A stretch of DNA of 33,039 nt, from assembly GCA_022823465.1 (NCBI GenBank), contig JAJEHX010000049.1:1-33039 (forward strand), written 5' to 3'. A program made the translations under genes and the position numbers. Of this stretch, positions 25,999 through 33,039 are shown one piece after another; position 1 is the stretch's first letter, and each line of letters begins with the position of its first letter. The DNA comes from Candidatus Latescibacterota bacterium. Its GTDB lineage: Bacteria; JAAXHH01. The notes under the pieces were generated by a model, which saw only the letters and a program-made list of their open reading frames with translations, made no database searches and was not told the origin of the DNA.

Positions 25999-26658
25999 AT
26001 GACTGCTTCCAATACGAATCCGGGTACGGCCGTAGTGCTCAACGGTGCGCCCAGAGCCGGAAAATCCAGTATCGTGTCCGCCATCCAGCAGGCGTCGCAG
26101 GAACCGTGGTTGAACCTCGGCGCCGATCGATACATCGAGATCACGCCGCCGCGATTCCGGCCAGGGATCGGGCTGCGGCCCGCGGGTATCGCGGGCCGGC
26201 CAGGCGGTGAAAGGCCCGACCTGGAGCCCTTGATACCTACCATGTACCAGGCGCTTTACGATGCCATCGCCGTCCACCTCCACAAGGGCCTGAACGTGGT
26301 GGCAGACGTGGCCCATCACGATGATTACGTTTCGCTTAACGGTATTCTCCTTGACTGCGCAAGGCGCCTGGACGGACTGGAAGCGTATTTCGTCGGCGTC
26401 CGTTGTCCCGTCGACGTCGTGTGGCATCGCCGCAAGGAAACCTGGCTCAGGGACGAAGACATTCCTGCCGACGCACCCGTACCCGAACTGGTACGGATCT
26501 GGGACCGGGAAGTGCATAGACCCGGCATCTACGACCTCGAAGTCGATACATCAAAGTTGAGTTCAGAGGCCTGTGCCCGGTTGATCCTGGGTCATATTGA
26601 AACCGGACCCGAACCGGGTGCGTTCAGGACGCTCGCAACGATGTTCGGACAGGCCTGA
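25999..26658 (+). CDS. Chloramphenicol phosphotransferase-like kinase
   Basis: A 219-residue P-loop kinase of the CPT family. The ATG at 25999 has AGGAGA 8 nt upstream. A hydrophobic strand (TAVVLNG) leads into the Walker A motif G16-APRA-GKSS. PWLNLGADRYIE places Asp43 where CPT has its catalytic Asp (PWLxxGVDxxIE). VVADVAHHDDY and FVGVRCPVDVVWHRRKETW correspond to the Walker B and lid regions. The founding member phosphorylates chloramphenicol, but most relatives are uncharacterised, so drug resistance should not be assumed. It is divergent from the GH43-like gene, with about 160 bp between starts. Confidence 0.87.
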   Translation: MTASNTNPGTAVVLNGAPRAGKSSIVSAIQQASQEPWLNLGADRYIEITPPRFRPGIGLRPAGIAGRPGGERPDLEPLIPTMYQALYDAIAVHLHKGLNVVADVAHHDDYVSLNGILLDCARRLDGLEAYFVGVRCPVDVVWHRRKETWLRDEDIPADAPVPELVRIWDREVHRPGIYDLEVDTSKLSSEACARLILGHIETGPEPGAFRTLATMFGQA

Positions 26659-26700
26659 TCGACCGTTCTTGATTTGTAGGGACGTCTGGCCATATTTCCA

Positions 26701-26728
26701 TTTACCCTAAAGCTTCCACGGGTATATT
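26701..26728 (+). promoter_or_regulatory. Candidate promoter for the sialidase-like/PhyH gene group
   Basis: TTTACC (26701-26706) and TATATT (26723-26728) are spaced by 16 bp in an otherwise GC-rich setting, about 140 bp upstream of the sialidase-like start. The -35 matches the consensus at only 4 of 6 positions. Confidence 0.35.
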
Positions 26729-26774
26729 CTTGAATCCATCGTCGATTTAGCTGAGATGCTTACCAGCGTGTATT

Positions 26775-26855
26775 ACCGGACAGCATGCGTAATCGGGAGC
26801 ATGAGCGACCGGACGGCATGAGTAACCGAAACAGAGAAGCGGGCAGAGAAGCGGG
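26775..26855 (+). repeat. Repeat-rich leader before the sialidase-like gene
   Basis: Two nearly identical 22-bp units start at 26775 and 26808 (ACCGGAC-GCATG-GTAA-CG, with 4 differences). They are followed by two exact 12-bp tandem copies of CAGAGAAGCGGG (26832-26843 and 26844-26855), which end just before the GGGAGG ribosome site. Confidence 0.75.
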
Positions 26856-26868
26856 AGGCTGAGTCCAC

Positions 26869-27948
26869 ATGGGCTGGCGCGTTGCGGATCACCTTACGAT
26901 CTATCGCGAAGAGGGCTGGTACGGCGCCCATCCGAACATCATCCGGACGCCCGGCGGCGACCTGCTGGCCCTGTTTCACCGGTCGCCCGCCACGGGATTC
27001 AGTCATCACAGCCACCCCCTCTTCGACGTGCGGGCCTGCCGCTCAGGCGACGAAGGGCGGTCCTGGGGGCCGACCGAACTGGTCACGACCTACCCGTACG
27101 GCGGAGTGATCGATTTCGGGACCCATACACTCGCCAATGGCGAAATCTTCCTGCACGCCAGCACGGTGGACCTGCTACTTGCCCACGCGCCGGAAGTCTC
27201 CAAACATAGCTGGATTTCCCGTCCGGGCGTGGGTTTCCATGTACGATCGACAGACGACGGGAGGACCTGGTCACACCCCGAGTTGTTTCCGACGCTGCCG
27301 GATGCCGTGAACGGTCATCCCGCCTCGCACACCGGGGTCTGCCGAAGCGGATTGCTGGAGATGCCCGACGGCCGCCTGCTGCTTCCGGGCAAGGCGACCG
27401 ATCATCCGGAAGGCAGGCCGCCGTTTTTCGGCATGATGCAATCGTCTACGGATGGAGGCAGAACCTGGACGTATGCAGGCCGTATCGCCGAGGACGACGT
27501 CGCCCATTTCAGCGAACCGGCGATCTACAGGACGCCGGCCGGTCGGATCATCGTGCTCTTCCGCTGTCATCCGAACCAGCCGCCCGGACAGGACGTGCAC
27601 CTGGTGGAAGTGCACTCTGACGACGGCGGCGTAACCTGGTCTCCCTGGCGGTCGACGACCATGCGGGGATGTCCGGGACACCTGCTCGGACTGCGGGACG
27701 GCCGCGTCCTGGCCACGGTGGGCACCCGGTGGGAGGGACAGATGGGCTGCCTGGCGCGGGTCCTCGATCCCGAAGCCCGTGACCTGGATACCGCCCCGGA
27801 TATCGTCGTGCGCGCCGATTCCCTGGAATCGGACTGCGGGTATCCGTGGTCGCTCGAACTGAAAGATGGGCGGATACTGGTCGTGTACTATTATGTCTAC
27901 GAAGACGGAACACGGGGCATAGAAGGATCGGCGCTCGAGGAATACTGA
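26869..27948 (+). CDS. Sialidase-like BNR-repeat propeller protein
   Basis: A 359-residue six-bladed beta-propeller. Four Asp-boxes are visible: SGDEGRSW (59-66), STDDGRTW (127-134), STDGGRTW (193-200) and SDDGGVTW (250-257). The family includes exo-sialidases and other glycosidases, and the typical N-terminal element YGAHPNIIRTPGGDLLALF is present. I cannot place the sialidase arginine triad and Tyr/Glu pair with confidence, so substrate and activity are open. There is no signal peptide. GGGAGG lies 10 nt before the ATG. Two PhyH genes follow on the same strand after 35 bp, so they are likely co-transcribed. Confidence 0.85.
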   Translation: MGWRVADHLTIYREEGWYGAHPNIIRTPGGDLLALFHRSPATGFSHHSHPLFDVRACRSGDEGRSWGPTELVTTYPYGGVIDFGTHTLANGEIFLHASTVDLLLAHAPEVSKHSWISRPGVGFHVRSTDDGRTWSHPELFPTLPDAVNGHPASHTGVCRSGLLEMPDGRLLLPGKATDHPEGRPPFFGMMQSSTDGGRTWTYAGRIAEDDVAHFSEPAIYRTPAGRIIVLFRCHPNQPPGQDVHLVEVHSDDGGVTWSPWRSTTMRGCPGHLLGLRDGRVLATVGTRWEGQMGCLARVLDPEARDLDTAPDIVVRADSLESDCGYPWSLELKDGRILVVYYYVYEDGTRGIEGSALEEY

Positions 27949-27983
27949 TAGATTTCGACTGAAAGGCATATCGGGGAGTTTCA

Positions 27984-28772
27984 ATGTTTCAACTTGAATC
28001 ATACCAGAAGGAATTCATGGATACCTTCGGGTTCCTGCATTTTCCCGGACTGCTCGACGACAGGATCGGCGAGATAGCAGAGGCATTCGATGGACTGCTG
28101 AGGCAGCACGGCGGCGACGACCACGAAGGCGTCGAGCGACTGGCCGTCGTGCCCTTCATCAACCATGACCCGTACCTGTGCACGCTGCTGGACGATCCCC
28201 GCATCCACGGAATCGCCGCGGGCCTGCTGGGCGATCAGTACCAGTACTGGAACAGCGACGGCAACCTGTACGTGGGCGACACGAGATGGCACTCCGACAC
28301 CCAGTGGCCCGAACCGATACGGTTTTTCAAGATGGCCATCTACCTGGACCCCATGACGAAGGATACGGGGGCGCTCCGGGTCATTCCGGGCAGCCACCGG
28401 TTCGGCGAAGGCTACGCGGAGACGGTCCACGAACACCTTTCGGGCAAGAAGGGATTCTGGGGCGGACTACATGGCAGCGAGGTGCCCGCAGTCGCCGTCG
28501 AGACCCGGCCCGGGGACCTCGCCGTCTTCAACCATTCCACCAAGCACAGCGCGTGGGGCGGCGGCAAAAGGCGGCGCATGTTCACGATGGTGTTTACCGG
28601 ACATCATACGGAAGGCCAGGCGCTCGAGGCCTTCAGGAAGGTCATCCGCCAACACGGCTACACGACGCGGGAAGTATTCGGCAGGGAGGACGGCCCGCTG
28701 CTTACCACGGCCACTCCCGAACGGTTGCGGCACCTGCAGAATCTGATCACGCACATTCCGAAAGCGGCTTGA
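27984..28772 (+). CDS. Phytanoyl-CoA dioxygenase (PhyH) family protein C
   Basis: A 262-residue Fe(II)/2-oxoglutarate oxygenase. The iron ligands are H103-S-D105 (WHSDTQW) and H188 (TKHSAWGG), with an Arg in GKRRRMFTMVF (196-198) for 2-oxoglutarate. GALRVIPGSHRFGEGY is a textbook family strand. The N-terminus YQKEFMDTFGFLHFPGLL is also typical. GGGGAG precedes the ATG. It sits between the sialidase-like gene (35 bp upstream) and PhyH D (49 bp downstream), forming a probable three-gene operon. The substrate is unknown. Confidence 0.94.
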   Translation: MFQLESYQKEFMDTFGFLHFPGLLDDRIGEIAEAFDGLLRQHGGDDHEGVERLAVVPFINHDPYLCTLLDDPRIHGIAAGLLGDQYQYWNSDGNLYVGDTRWHSDTQWPEPIRFFKMAIYLDPMTKDTGALRVIPGSHRFGEGYAETVHEHLSGKKGFWGGLHGSEVPAVAVETRPGDLAVFNHSTKHSAWGGGKRRRMFTMVFTGHHTEGQALEAFRKVIRQHGYTTREVFGREDGPLLTTATPERLRHLQNLITHIPKAA

Positions 28773-28821
28773 ATTCCCAGAGCGGCCTGACGAGACGACA
28801 CGGAACGAGGAATAACCCACT

Positions 28822-29814
28822 ATGGCACTCACACAGGATCAGTTCCGGCATTTCGCGGAAGAAGGCTACGTCATCGTTGAAGGCGCGCTCACCGGTGGCG
28901 ACCTGGACCCCGTCATCGCCGGCATCGAAGCCTTTGTCGACGAACGGGCACGCAGCCTCCACGAAGAAGGACGGATTACCGAATTACACGAAGGCGAACC
29001 CTTCGAACGGCGCCTGGCTCTGGTTACCCGGGAAAATACCTCGATCTACGACGACATCGACATCATGAACATGCGGGCCGAAGCGGTATTCCGGTTTCTC
29101 GGCAACGACCGATTGCTGAACCTGGTACAGTCCCTCGTCGGACCCGAAATCACATGCAGCCCCATCCAGCATCTCAGGGCCAAGCTGCCGGACAACGTGA
29201 TCCACGGTGGGAACGGGGATGAGGGGGCCCAGACCCACGGTGGAAGTGGCGGTGTGGACGAACCGGCCGCGCGCAATGAAGACCTGGCCGAACGGGTCAG
29301 AGAGAACGTGGCGCCCTGGCACCAGGACGCGCAGGTACACCATGAAGACGCGGACCCCGTGTTCATTCTCACGGTATGGCTGCCCCTCTGCGACACCGAC
29401 GAAGAGAACGGATGCCTGCAGATCATACCCCGCGTGCACCGCCAACGGATGGTGTACTGGAGCGAGGGATTCGGCATCGGAGACGGTGGGTTGCCCGAAG
29501 GCGATATCCTTTCCTTGCCAATGAAGAAGGGCGACGTGCTGCTCATGCACAAGCTGATCCCGCACAGGTCTATCCCAAACCGTTCCGGATCGATCCGGTG
29601 GAGCCTCGACCTGCGGTATCAACAGACCGGCCTGCCCACGGGCCGCTCGTTCTACCCCAACTTCATCGTCCGCAGCCGGCGCCATCCCGAATTCGTGCTC
29701 ACGGACTACAACACGTGGAGCCGGGGCTGGGAGGAGGCCTTGAAGGTCACGGCGCAGCGTCCTCCCCGCAAGAACCGTCCGACCGGGCCGACTCCGATCC
29801 GGATGTACGGGTAA
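28822..29814 (+). CDS. Phytanoyl-CoA dioxygenase (PhyH) family protein D
   Basis: A 330-residue Fe(II)/2-oxoglutarate oxygenase. H167-Q-D169 (PWHQDAQ) and H248 (IPHRSIPN) are the iron ligands, and Arg259 is the likely 2-oxoglutarate anchor. NGCLQIIPRVHR replaces the usual IPGSH strand. An insertion of about 35 residues at 125-160, rich in Gly, Asp and Glu (GGNGDEGAQTHGGSGG), lies just before the HxD strand and is unusual. GAGGAA is found upstream of the ATG. It is the last gene of the sialidase-like/PhyH group and is convergent with the YgjV-like gene, 23 bp away. Confidence 0.93.
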   Translation: MALTQDQFRHFAEEGYVIVEGALTGGDLDPVIAGIEAFVDERARSLHEEGRITELHEGEPFERRLALVTRENTSIYDDIDIMNMRAEAVFRFLGNDRLLNLVQSLVGPEITCSPIQHLRAKLPDNVIHGGNGDEGAQTHGGSGGVDEPAARNEDLAERVRENVAPWHQDAQVHHEDADPVFILTVWLPLCDTDEENGCLQIIPRVHRQRMVYWSEGFGIGDGGLPEGDILSLPMKKGDVLLMHKLIPHRSIPNRSGSIRWSLDLRYQQTGLPTGRSFYPNFIVRSRRHPEFVLTDYNTWSRGWEEALKVTAQRPPRKNRPTGPTPIRMYG

Positions 29815-29837
29815 ATCCCACCGAGCCGGCTGTTCCC

Positions 29838-30338
29838 TCAGGCTTTCAACTCGTATCGGTAAATGCGGTAGTACCCGACCAGGTTGCTGACCAGGAACGT
29901 GGTTTCCATGAGGACGGCGACGGGGCTGCCGGCGATGTAGTTGTGGATCATCCAGGTCACCGCGCAGACCATGTAGATCAGACGTATCTTGCGGACGGAT
30001 TTCTGAAAGTTTCCGTAGGTCGGCAAGAGCGATCCGAAGAGCGCCAGGATGTCCAGGGGACGTTCGTAACTGACCGCGAATCCGGCCACGATCAGCGCCA
30101 TGAACACGTACATGAGGCGCCGGTCGGTCGTGAAGGCCGCCGTGAATACCCGCACGCCCATAACGATGTACAATGTTCCGGCGCCGTTCCTTCCGAGTAC
30201 GAAAAAGTGGAAGGCGTTCATCAACGCCGAGCCGCACAGCCAGAGCAAAACATTGCGCCGCTCTTTGCACTGGAAGGAGACCACGCCGCAGGTGAATGCG
30301 ACGGCGGCGAGCGCCTGGGAAATGAGGAAGGAATCCAT
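29838..30338 (-). CDS. YgjV-like inner-membrane protein
   Basis: A 166-residue membrane protein with about five hydrophobic segments, matching the Imp-YgjV family: FLISQALAAVAFTCGVVSFQCKERRNVLLWL at the N-terminus, ALMNAFHFFVLGR in the middle and TWMIHNYIAGSPVAVLMET near the end. The function of the family is not established. The length is normal. It faces away from the solute-binding-protein gene, with 178 bp between the two starts. Confidence 0.85.
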   Translation of the reverse strand: MDSFLISQALAAVAFTCGVVSFQCKERRNVLLWLCGSALMNAFHFFVLGRNGAGTLYIVMGVRVFTAAFTTDRRLMYVFMALIVAGFAVSYERPLDILALFGSLLPTYGNFQKSVRKIRLIYMVCAVTWMIHNYIAGSPVAVLMETTFLVSNLVGYYRIYRYELKA

Positions 30339-30422
30339 GGAGTGATTCGTCCGGCCTGTTGGTGTCCACGGGCAAAATAAAGACCGCCCGATAAGGGTTC
30401 AAGCCGAATCACCGTCCTTCTC

Positions 30423-30440
30423 TTGACGCGGGGGCGTCAA
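30423..30440. promoter_or_regulatory. Perfect inverted repeat upstream of the solute-binding protein
   Basis: TTGACGC and GCGTCAA are perfect 7-bp arms around GGGG, in the gap between the divergent YgjV-like and solute-binding genes. Position and symmetry suit an operator, with TTGACG also resembling a -35; I find no good -10 at 17 bp. No T-tract follows, so it is not a terminator. Confidence 0.4.
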
Positions 30441-30516
30441 GGGAATAACGTACCTTGTGGCCCTTCCATCGTGGCAGCCCTTCCATCTTCTATCGTGGCT
30501 TACGAATGGCCTCTCC

Positions 30517-32271
30517 ATGATCACAACAACCCGCGTCATCGCAATCATCGCGATATGCTGCGCGGCCTCGACCGGAATCCTGCACGTCCTGGCCGGCGGC
30601 CAACCATCGCAACCACCCATCCGGTACGTCAATTCCGCGGGCGTCGAACTGCCTCCCGACGCGGCGCCGCCCTCCGAACAGTACGTCCGCACGTTTCAGC
30701 TGGACAACACCTACATGGAGTGGTTCCGCACGATCTACAAGGGCACCTACGGCCACCGCATCATTGCGGAACCGCTGATCCGTTTCGACAAGAACTTCGA
30801 ACTGATCCCGGCGGCGGCGAACAGCTGGGAACCCACCGCGGACGGACTTGGTTGGTACTTCTACCTGCGCGATGACCTCGAGTTTTCCGACGGCAAGCCC
30901 CTGACCGCCCACGATTACGTATTCACGTTGCGGCGCGGCGCGGATCCGGACAACGCCTACGACGTGGAGTGGTACTACCGGCCGATCAGGAACTGGAGCG
31001 AGGTCGTGGGAGGCCGCATGCCGCTGGACTCGCTGGGCGTCCACGCGATCGACGACTACACGCTGCTGGTCGAGACCGACGAACCCTGCGCGTACATGCC
31101 GGACCTGATGGTCGACAGCTGGGTCTCGCCGCGCCAGGCGGTGGAGAAGCACGGCGATGCCTGGTCCACGAGCCCGGAGACCTCCATCGCCAGCGGTCCC
31201 TTCTATCTCGAGGAGTGGACCAAGGCGGACCGGGTCGTGCTCAAGGCCAATCCCCGTTACCACGGCGCCGCGCGGCCCTATCTGGAAACGCTGATCGCCA
31301 AGCTCCACAACGCGTCGACGCCGCCGCCCCTGCTCGCCTCCTACGAGGCCGACGAGGTGGATTTCGGTCTGGTGACCAACCATGCCGAACTCGCCCGGAT
31401 CAAGACCGACCCGCAGTTGAGCCGGGAGCTGCATTCCTACACCGACTTCGCGACCTATTACCTCACGATGGACACGTACAACCCGCCCTTCGACAACCTG
31501 AAGGTCCGCCAGGCCTTCAGCCACGCCATCGACCGGAACGCCGTGTGCGCTACGGCGCTCCAGGGGTTCGCGATTCCCGCCTACTCAATGCTGCCGCCCG
31601 GGTTCCCGGCGGAAGCGACGGAAGCGCTGAAACCCATCCAGCGGTACGACCCCGCACTGGGCCGTAAGCTGCTGGCAGAGGCGGGTTATCCGGACGGCAA
31701 GGGGTTCCCTCGGGTAGAGATGTGGGTCCGGCGCGACGTGCGGCCGGTGCATGAGGCGGGCGAGGCGATCCACGCCATGATCAAGCAGAACCTCGGGATC
31801 GACCTGGTGGTGCGCAACATGGAAGTCAAGATCTTCATGGACGCGATCAACAGCCACCAGCTTCCCTTGGGACTCGTTCGTTTCGGGGCCGACTTCATCG
31901 ATCCCAGCAGCCTGATGAACCTCTGGCTTTCCTCCGGGCGCCACGCTTGGAAACACGACCGATTCGACCAACTGGTGGTCCGGGCGGGAGGAGTCGTCGG
32001 CGACTACCAAACGCGGATGGACGTGTATCGGCAGGCCGAACGCATCCTGGTGGAGGAAGTGGGCGGCCTCTTCGTGTGGTACCCGACGATGAACCAGATA
32101 TGGAAGCCGGACATCCGGGGGGACGCACTCGAACCGAACCGACGGGGTTTCCGTTCCTGGCGCGGCGAGCAGATCGGGAACACGGCCTTTACGATCTATA
32201 TCGCGGAGGACGGACAGGGGAACGACGAGCCGAGGGGATTCTGGGAACGGGTGCTGGGGGGCGGAGGGTAG
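30517..32271 (+). CDS. ABC transporter solute-binding protein, peptide/nickel type (SBP_bac_5)
   Basis: About 584 residues of the DppA/OppA-type family. The ATG at 30517 gives a normal signal peptide (TTRVIAIIAICCAASTGILHVLAG); the GTG at 30457 would add 20 residues with no signal function. Family markers include IIAEPLIRFDKNFELIPAAANSWE, FYLRDDLEFSDGKPLTAHDYVFTLRR, SGPFYLEEW, NPRYHG and DNLKVRQAFSHAIDRNAV. It would capture oligopeptides or other small solutes in the periplasm. No permease or ATPase gene is next to it. It converges with the HicB-like gene, 15 bp apart. Confidence 0.92.
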   Translation: MITTTRVIAIIAICCAASTGILHVLAGGQPSQPPIRYVNSAGVELPPDAAPPSEQYVRTFQLDNTYMEWFRTIYKGTYGHRIIAEPLIRFDKNFELIPAAANSWEPTADGLGWYFYLRDDLEFSDGKPLTAHDYVFTLRRGADPDNAYDVEWYYRPIRNWSEVVGGRMPLDSLGVHAIDDYTLLVETDEPCAYMPDLMVDSWVSPRQAVEKHGDAWSTSPETSIASGPFYLEEWTKADRVVLKANPRYHGAARPYLETLIAKLHNASTPPPLLASYEADEVDFGLVTNHAELARIKTDPQLSRELHSYTDFATYYLTMDTYNPPFDNLKVRQAFSHAIDRNAVCATALQGFAIPAYSMLPPGFPAEATEALKPIQRYDPALGRKLLAEAGYPDGKGFPRVEMWVRRDVRPVHEAGEAIHAMIKQNLGIDLVVRNMEVKIFMDAINSHQLPLGLVRFGADFIDPSSLMNLWLSSGRHAWKHDRFDQLVVRAGGVVGDYQTRMDVYRQAERILVEEVGGLFVWYPTMNQIWKPDIRGDALEPNRRGFRSWRGEQIGNTAFTIYIAEDGQGNDEPRGFWERVLGGGG

Positions 32272-32286
32272 GCGCGGTTTGAGGTT

Positions 32287-32526
32287 TCAGACGACGTCCA
32301 GCATCTTGTTGGCGTAGTCTTTACCCGCGGTAGGTGAAGGAAGGGACCGGCCTTCACGTCTATACAAAGCGATGGTTTCTTCGACAATCCGGCATAACTC
32401 GGAGAACACTTCCTTTTCCTGATCACCATGACATCCACCGTAAAACAGGCCGGGACAGCTGCCAACGAAACACTGACCTTCTTCTGACCATTCCACTATT
32501 TTCACATATCGAGCACTCGTCTTCAT
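32287..32526 (-). CDS. HicB-like protein
   Basis: A 79-residue protein resembling the HicB antitoxin fold: VKIVEWSEEGQCFVGSCPGLFYGG, then a helix VFSELCRIVEETIALYRREGRSLP. No HicA-like toxin is seen beside it, and it lacks the DNA-binding tail of full antitoxins, so it may be an orphan or solitary form. AAGGAA lies 8 nt before the ATG. The start codon overlaps the stop of a short upstream frame (ATGA). Confidence 0.8.
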   Translation of the reverse strand: MKTSARYVKIVEWSEEGQCFVGSCPGLFYGGCHGDQEKEVFSELCRIVEETIALYRREGRSLPSPTAGKDYANKMLDVV

Positions 32527-32624
32527 TTCTGTGATTCCTTAATCGCTACGCGAATGGCCTGTTCCTGATAGTTTCTGGCATCGTCGCCAAGGTGCAAGGA
32601 AGGTATTGGGCAAGAAACTGTCAA
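32523..32624 (-). CDS. Possible mini-ORF overlapping the HicB-like start
   Basis: A 33-codon frame from TTG at 32624 ends with TGA inside the ATGA that also starts the HicB-like gene. Its end reads LGDDARNYQEQAIRVAIKESQK, an amphipathic helix-like sequence that looks coding. No Shine-Dalgarno is visible, and the frame upstream is closed by a TGA at 32642. It may be a leader for translational coupling, a truncated partner gene, or chance. Confidence 0.35.
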   Translation of the reverse strand: MTVSCPIPSLHLGDDARNYQEQAIRVAIKESQK

Positions 32625-32656
32625 GTAGGACGCGGGGTATCATTTTAAACGAACGA

Positions 32657-32675
32657 AACACCGATACACGGTGTT
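32657..32675. promoter_or_regulatory. Inverted repeat upstream of the ECF sigma factor
   Basis: AACACCG and CGGTGTT are perfect 7-bp arms around a 5-nt centre, about 45 bp before the sigma-factor start. It could be an operator or a mRNA hairpin. No clear ECF-type -35/-10 pair was found. Confidence 0.35.
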
Positions 32676-32719
32676 ATAGTTCTGAAGCCGGCGACGAATT
32701 GAGGAGTGTAGCAATCCAT

Positions 32720-33039
32720 ATGAGTGCAGTAAATGAACAATGCATCGCGCTGGAAATCCATCGCGGAAACAGGGACGCGGTGGCGGACCTGGTGGCGGCA
32801 TACAAGGACCGGCTCTTCACCTATGCCTTCCACATGCTCGGTGGTTCGGACGATGCCCTCGACGTTACGCAGGAAGCCTTCGTCAAGGCCTACGTCACAC
32901 TCACCGGAAAGTACGATGCGGATCGGTGCATGACGCTCGAAATCCGTCCCTGGTTGTACCGCATCGTTCGGAACCTGGCGTTGAACCGGTTGAGGTCACG
33001 CAAACGCATGGCAGGCGCAGTGGAGAAGATGAAGGAGGA
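32720..33039 (+). CDS. ECF-family RNA polymerase sigma factor (partial)
   Basis: The first 106 codons are present; the gene runs off the right edge. Region 2 is clear: AVADLVAAYKDRLFTYAFHMLGG, then DDALDVTQEAFVKAY (core-binding and -10 recognition), followed by WLYRIVRNLALNRLRSRKR. GAGGAG lies upstream with a long spacer of about 13 nt before the ATG. Region 4 and any anti-sigma partner would lie outside the window. Confidence 0.93.
   Translation, partial: MSAVNEQCIALEIHRGNRDAVADLVAAYKDRLFTYAFHMLGGSDDALDVTQEAFVKAYVTLTGKYDADRCMTLEIRPWLYRIVRNLALNRLRSRKRMAGAVEKMKE

Noticed and set aside
26775-26855. The repeats before the sialidase-like gene as a CRISPR-like array
   Set aside because: There are only two copies of each unit with no constant spacer length, which fits a local duplication better.
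1-33039. CRISPR arrays, tRNA or rRNA genes, transposons or prophage genes
   Set aside because: No regularly spaced repeats, tRNA-like cloverleaf, rRNA core sequence, transposase or phage structural gene was recognised on either strand.

Overview
The window is GC-rich bacterial chromosomal DNA with densely packed genes on both strands. The gene mix points to an uncultivated, probably marine or sponge/sediment-type Gram-negative lineage with rich glycan and small-molecule catabolism: a Cys-type sulfatase, GH89-, GH43- and sialidase-like hydrolases, an amidohydrolase, four phytanoyl-CoA-dioxygenase (PhyH) family enzymes, RND efflux and a leucine-rich-repeat surface lipoprotein. Latescibacterota or Poribacteria-like genomes look like this, but the assignment is an inference from gene content only. 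No rRNA, tRNA, CRISPR array, transposase or phage gene was seen.

Layout. 1-2752 (minus, cut by the left edge) is a lipoprotein-like protein with a Big2 Ig domain, three leucine-rich-repeat blocks and a HEIGH zinc-protease motif. 3102-5417 (minus) is a sulfatase followed by an S1/P1-type nuclease, probably one operon. 5579-7830 (plus) is a compact arsenic-resistance operon: an operator/promoter, an ArsR repressor, an arsenate-reductase-like phosphatase and an Acr3 arsenite exporter. 7951-9762 holds an EamA transporter and an amidohydrolase. 9763-10126 is a partly AT-rich gap with a possible gene remnant carrying a palindromic repeat. 10127-18383 is an efflux operon with one membrane-fusion lipoprotein and two different RND pump subunits, both with unusual membrane insertions.

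18509-20175 (minus) holds two PhyH dioxygenases. 20395-20607 is a small membrane/coiled-coil protein flanked by a 12-bp direct repeat. 20706-23501 (minus) is a GH89-like glycosidase. 23656-24387 is a TIGR02206/YwaF-like membrane protein. 24393-25838 (minus) is a GH43-like propeller protein. 25999-26658 is a chloramphenicol-phosphotransferase-like kinase. 26869-29814 is a sialidase-like propeller protein followed by two more PhyH enzymes. 29838-30338 (minus) is a YgjV-like membrane protein. 30517-32271 is an orphan peptide-type ABC solute-binding protein. 32287-32624 (minus) is a HicB-like protein with an overlapping mini-ORF. 32720 to the right edge is the start of an ECF sigma factor.

How it fits together. 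The ars operon and the RND operon are clear self-contained export modules. The hydrolases and dioxygenases look like scattered catabolic genes rather than a classical polysaccharide-utilisation locus: none of the three glycosidase-like proteins shows a signal peptide and no SusC/D-type importer is present. Several gene pairs converge with very short gaps (5 bp at 24388, 23 bp at 29815, 15 bp at 32272). The observations most worth following are the extra membrane segments inside both RND pumps, the LRR-protease fusion, the ArsR operator and the HicB-associated overlapping ORF.
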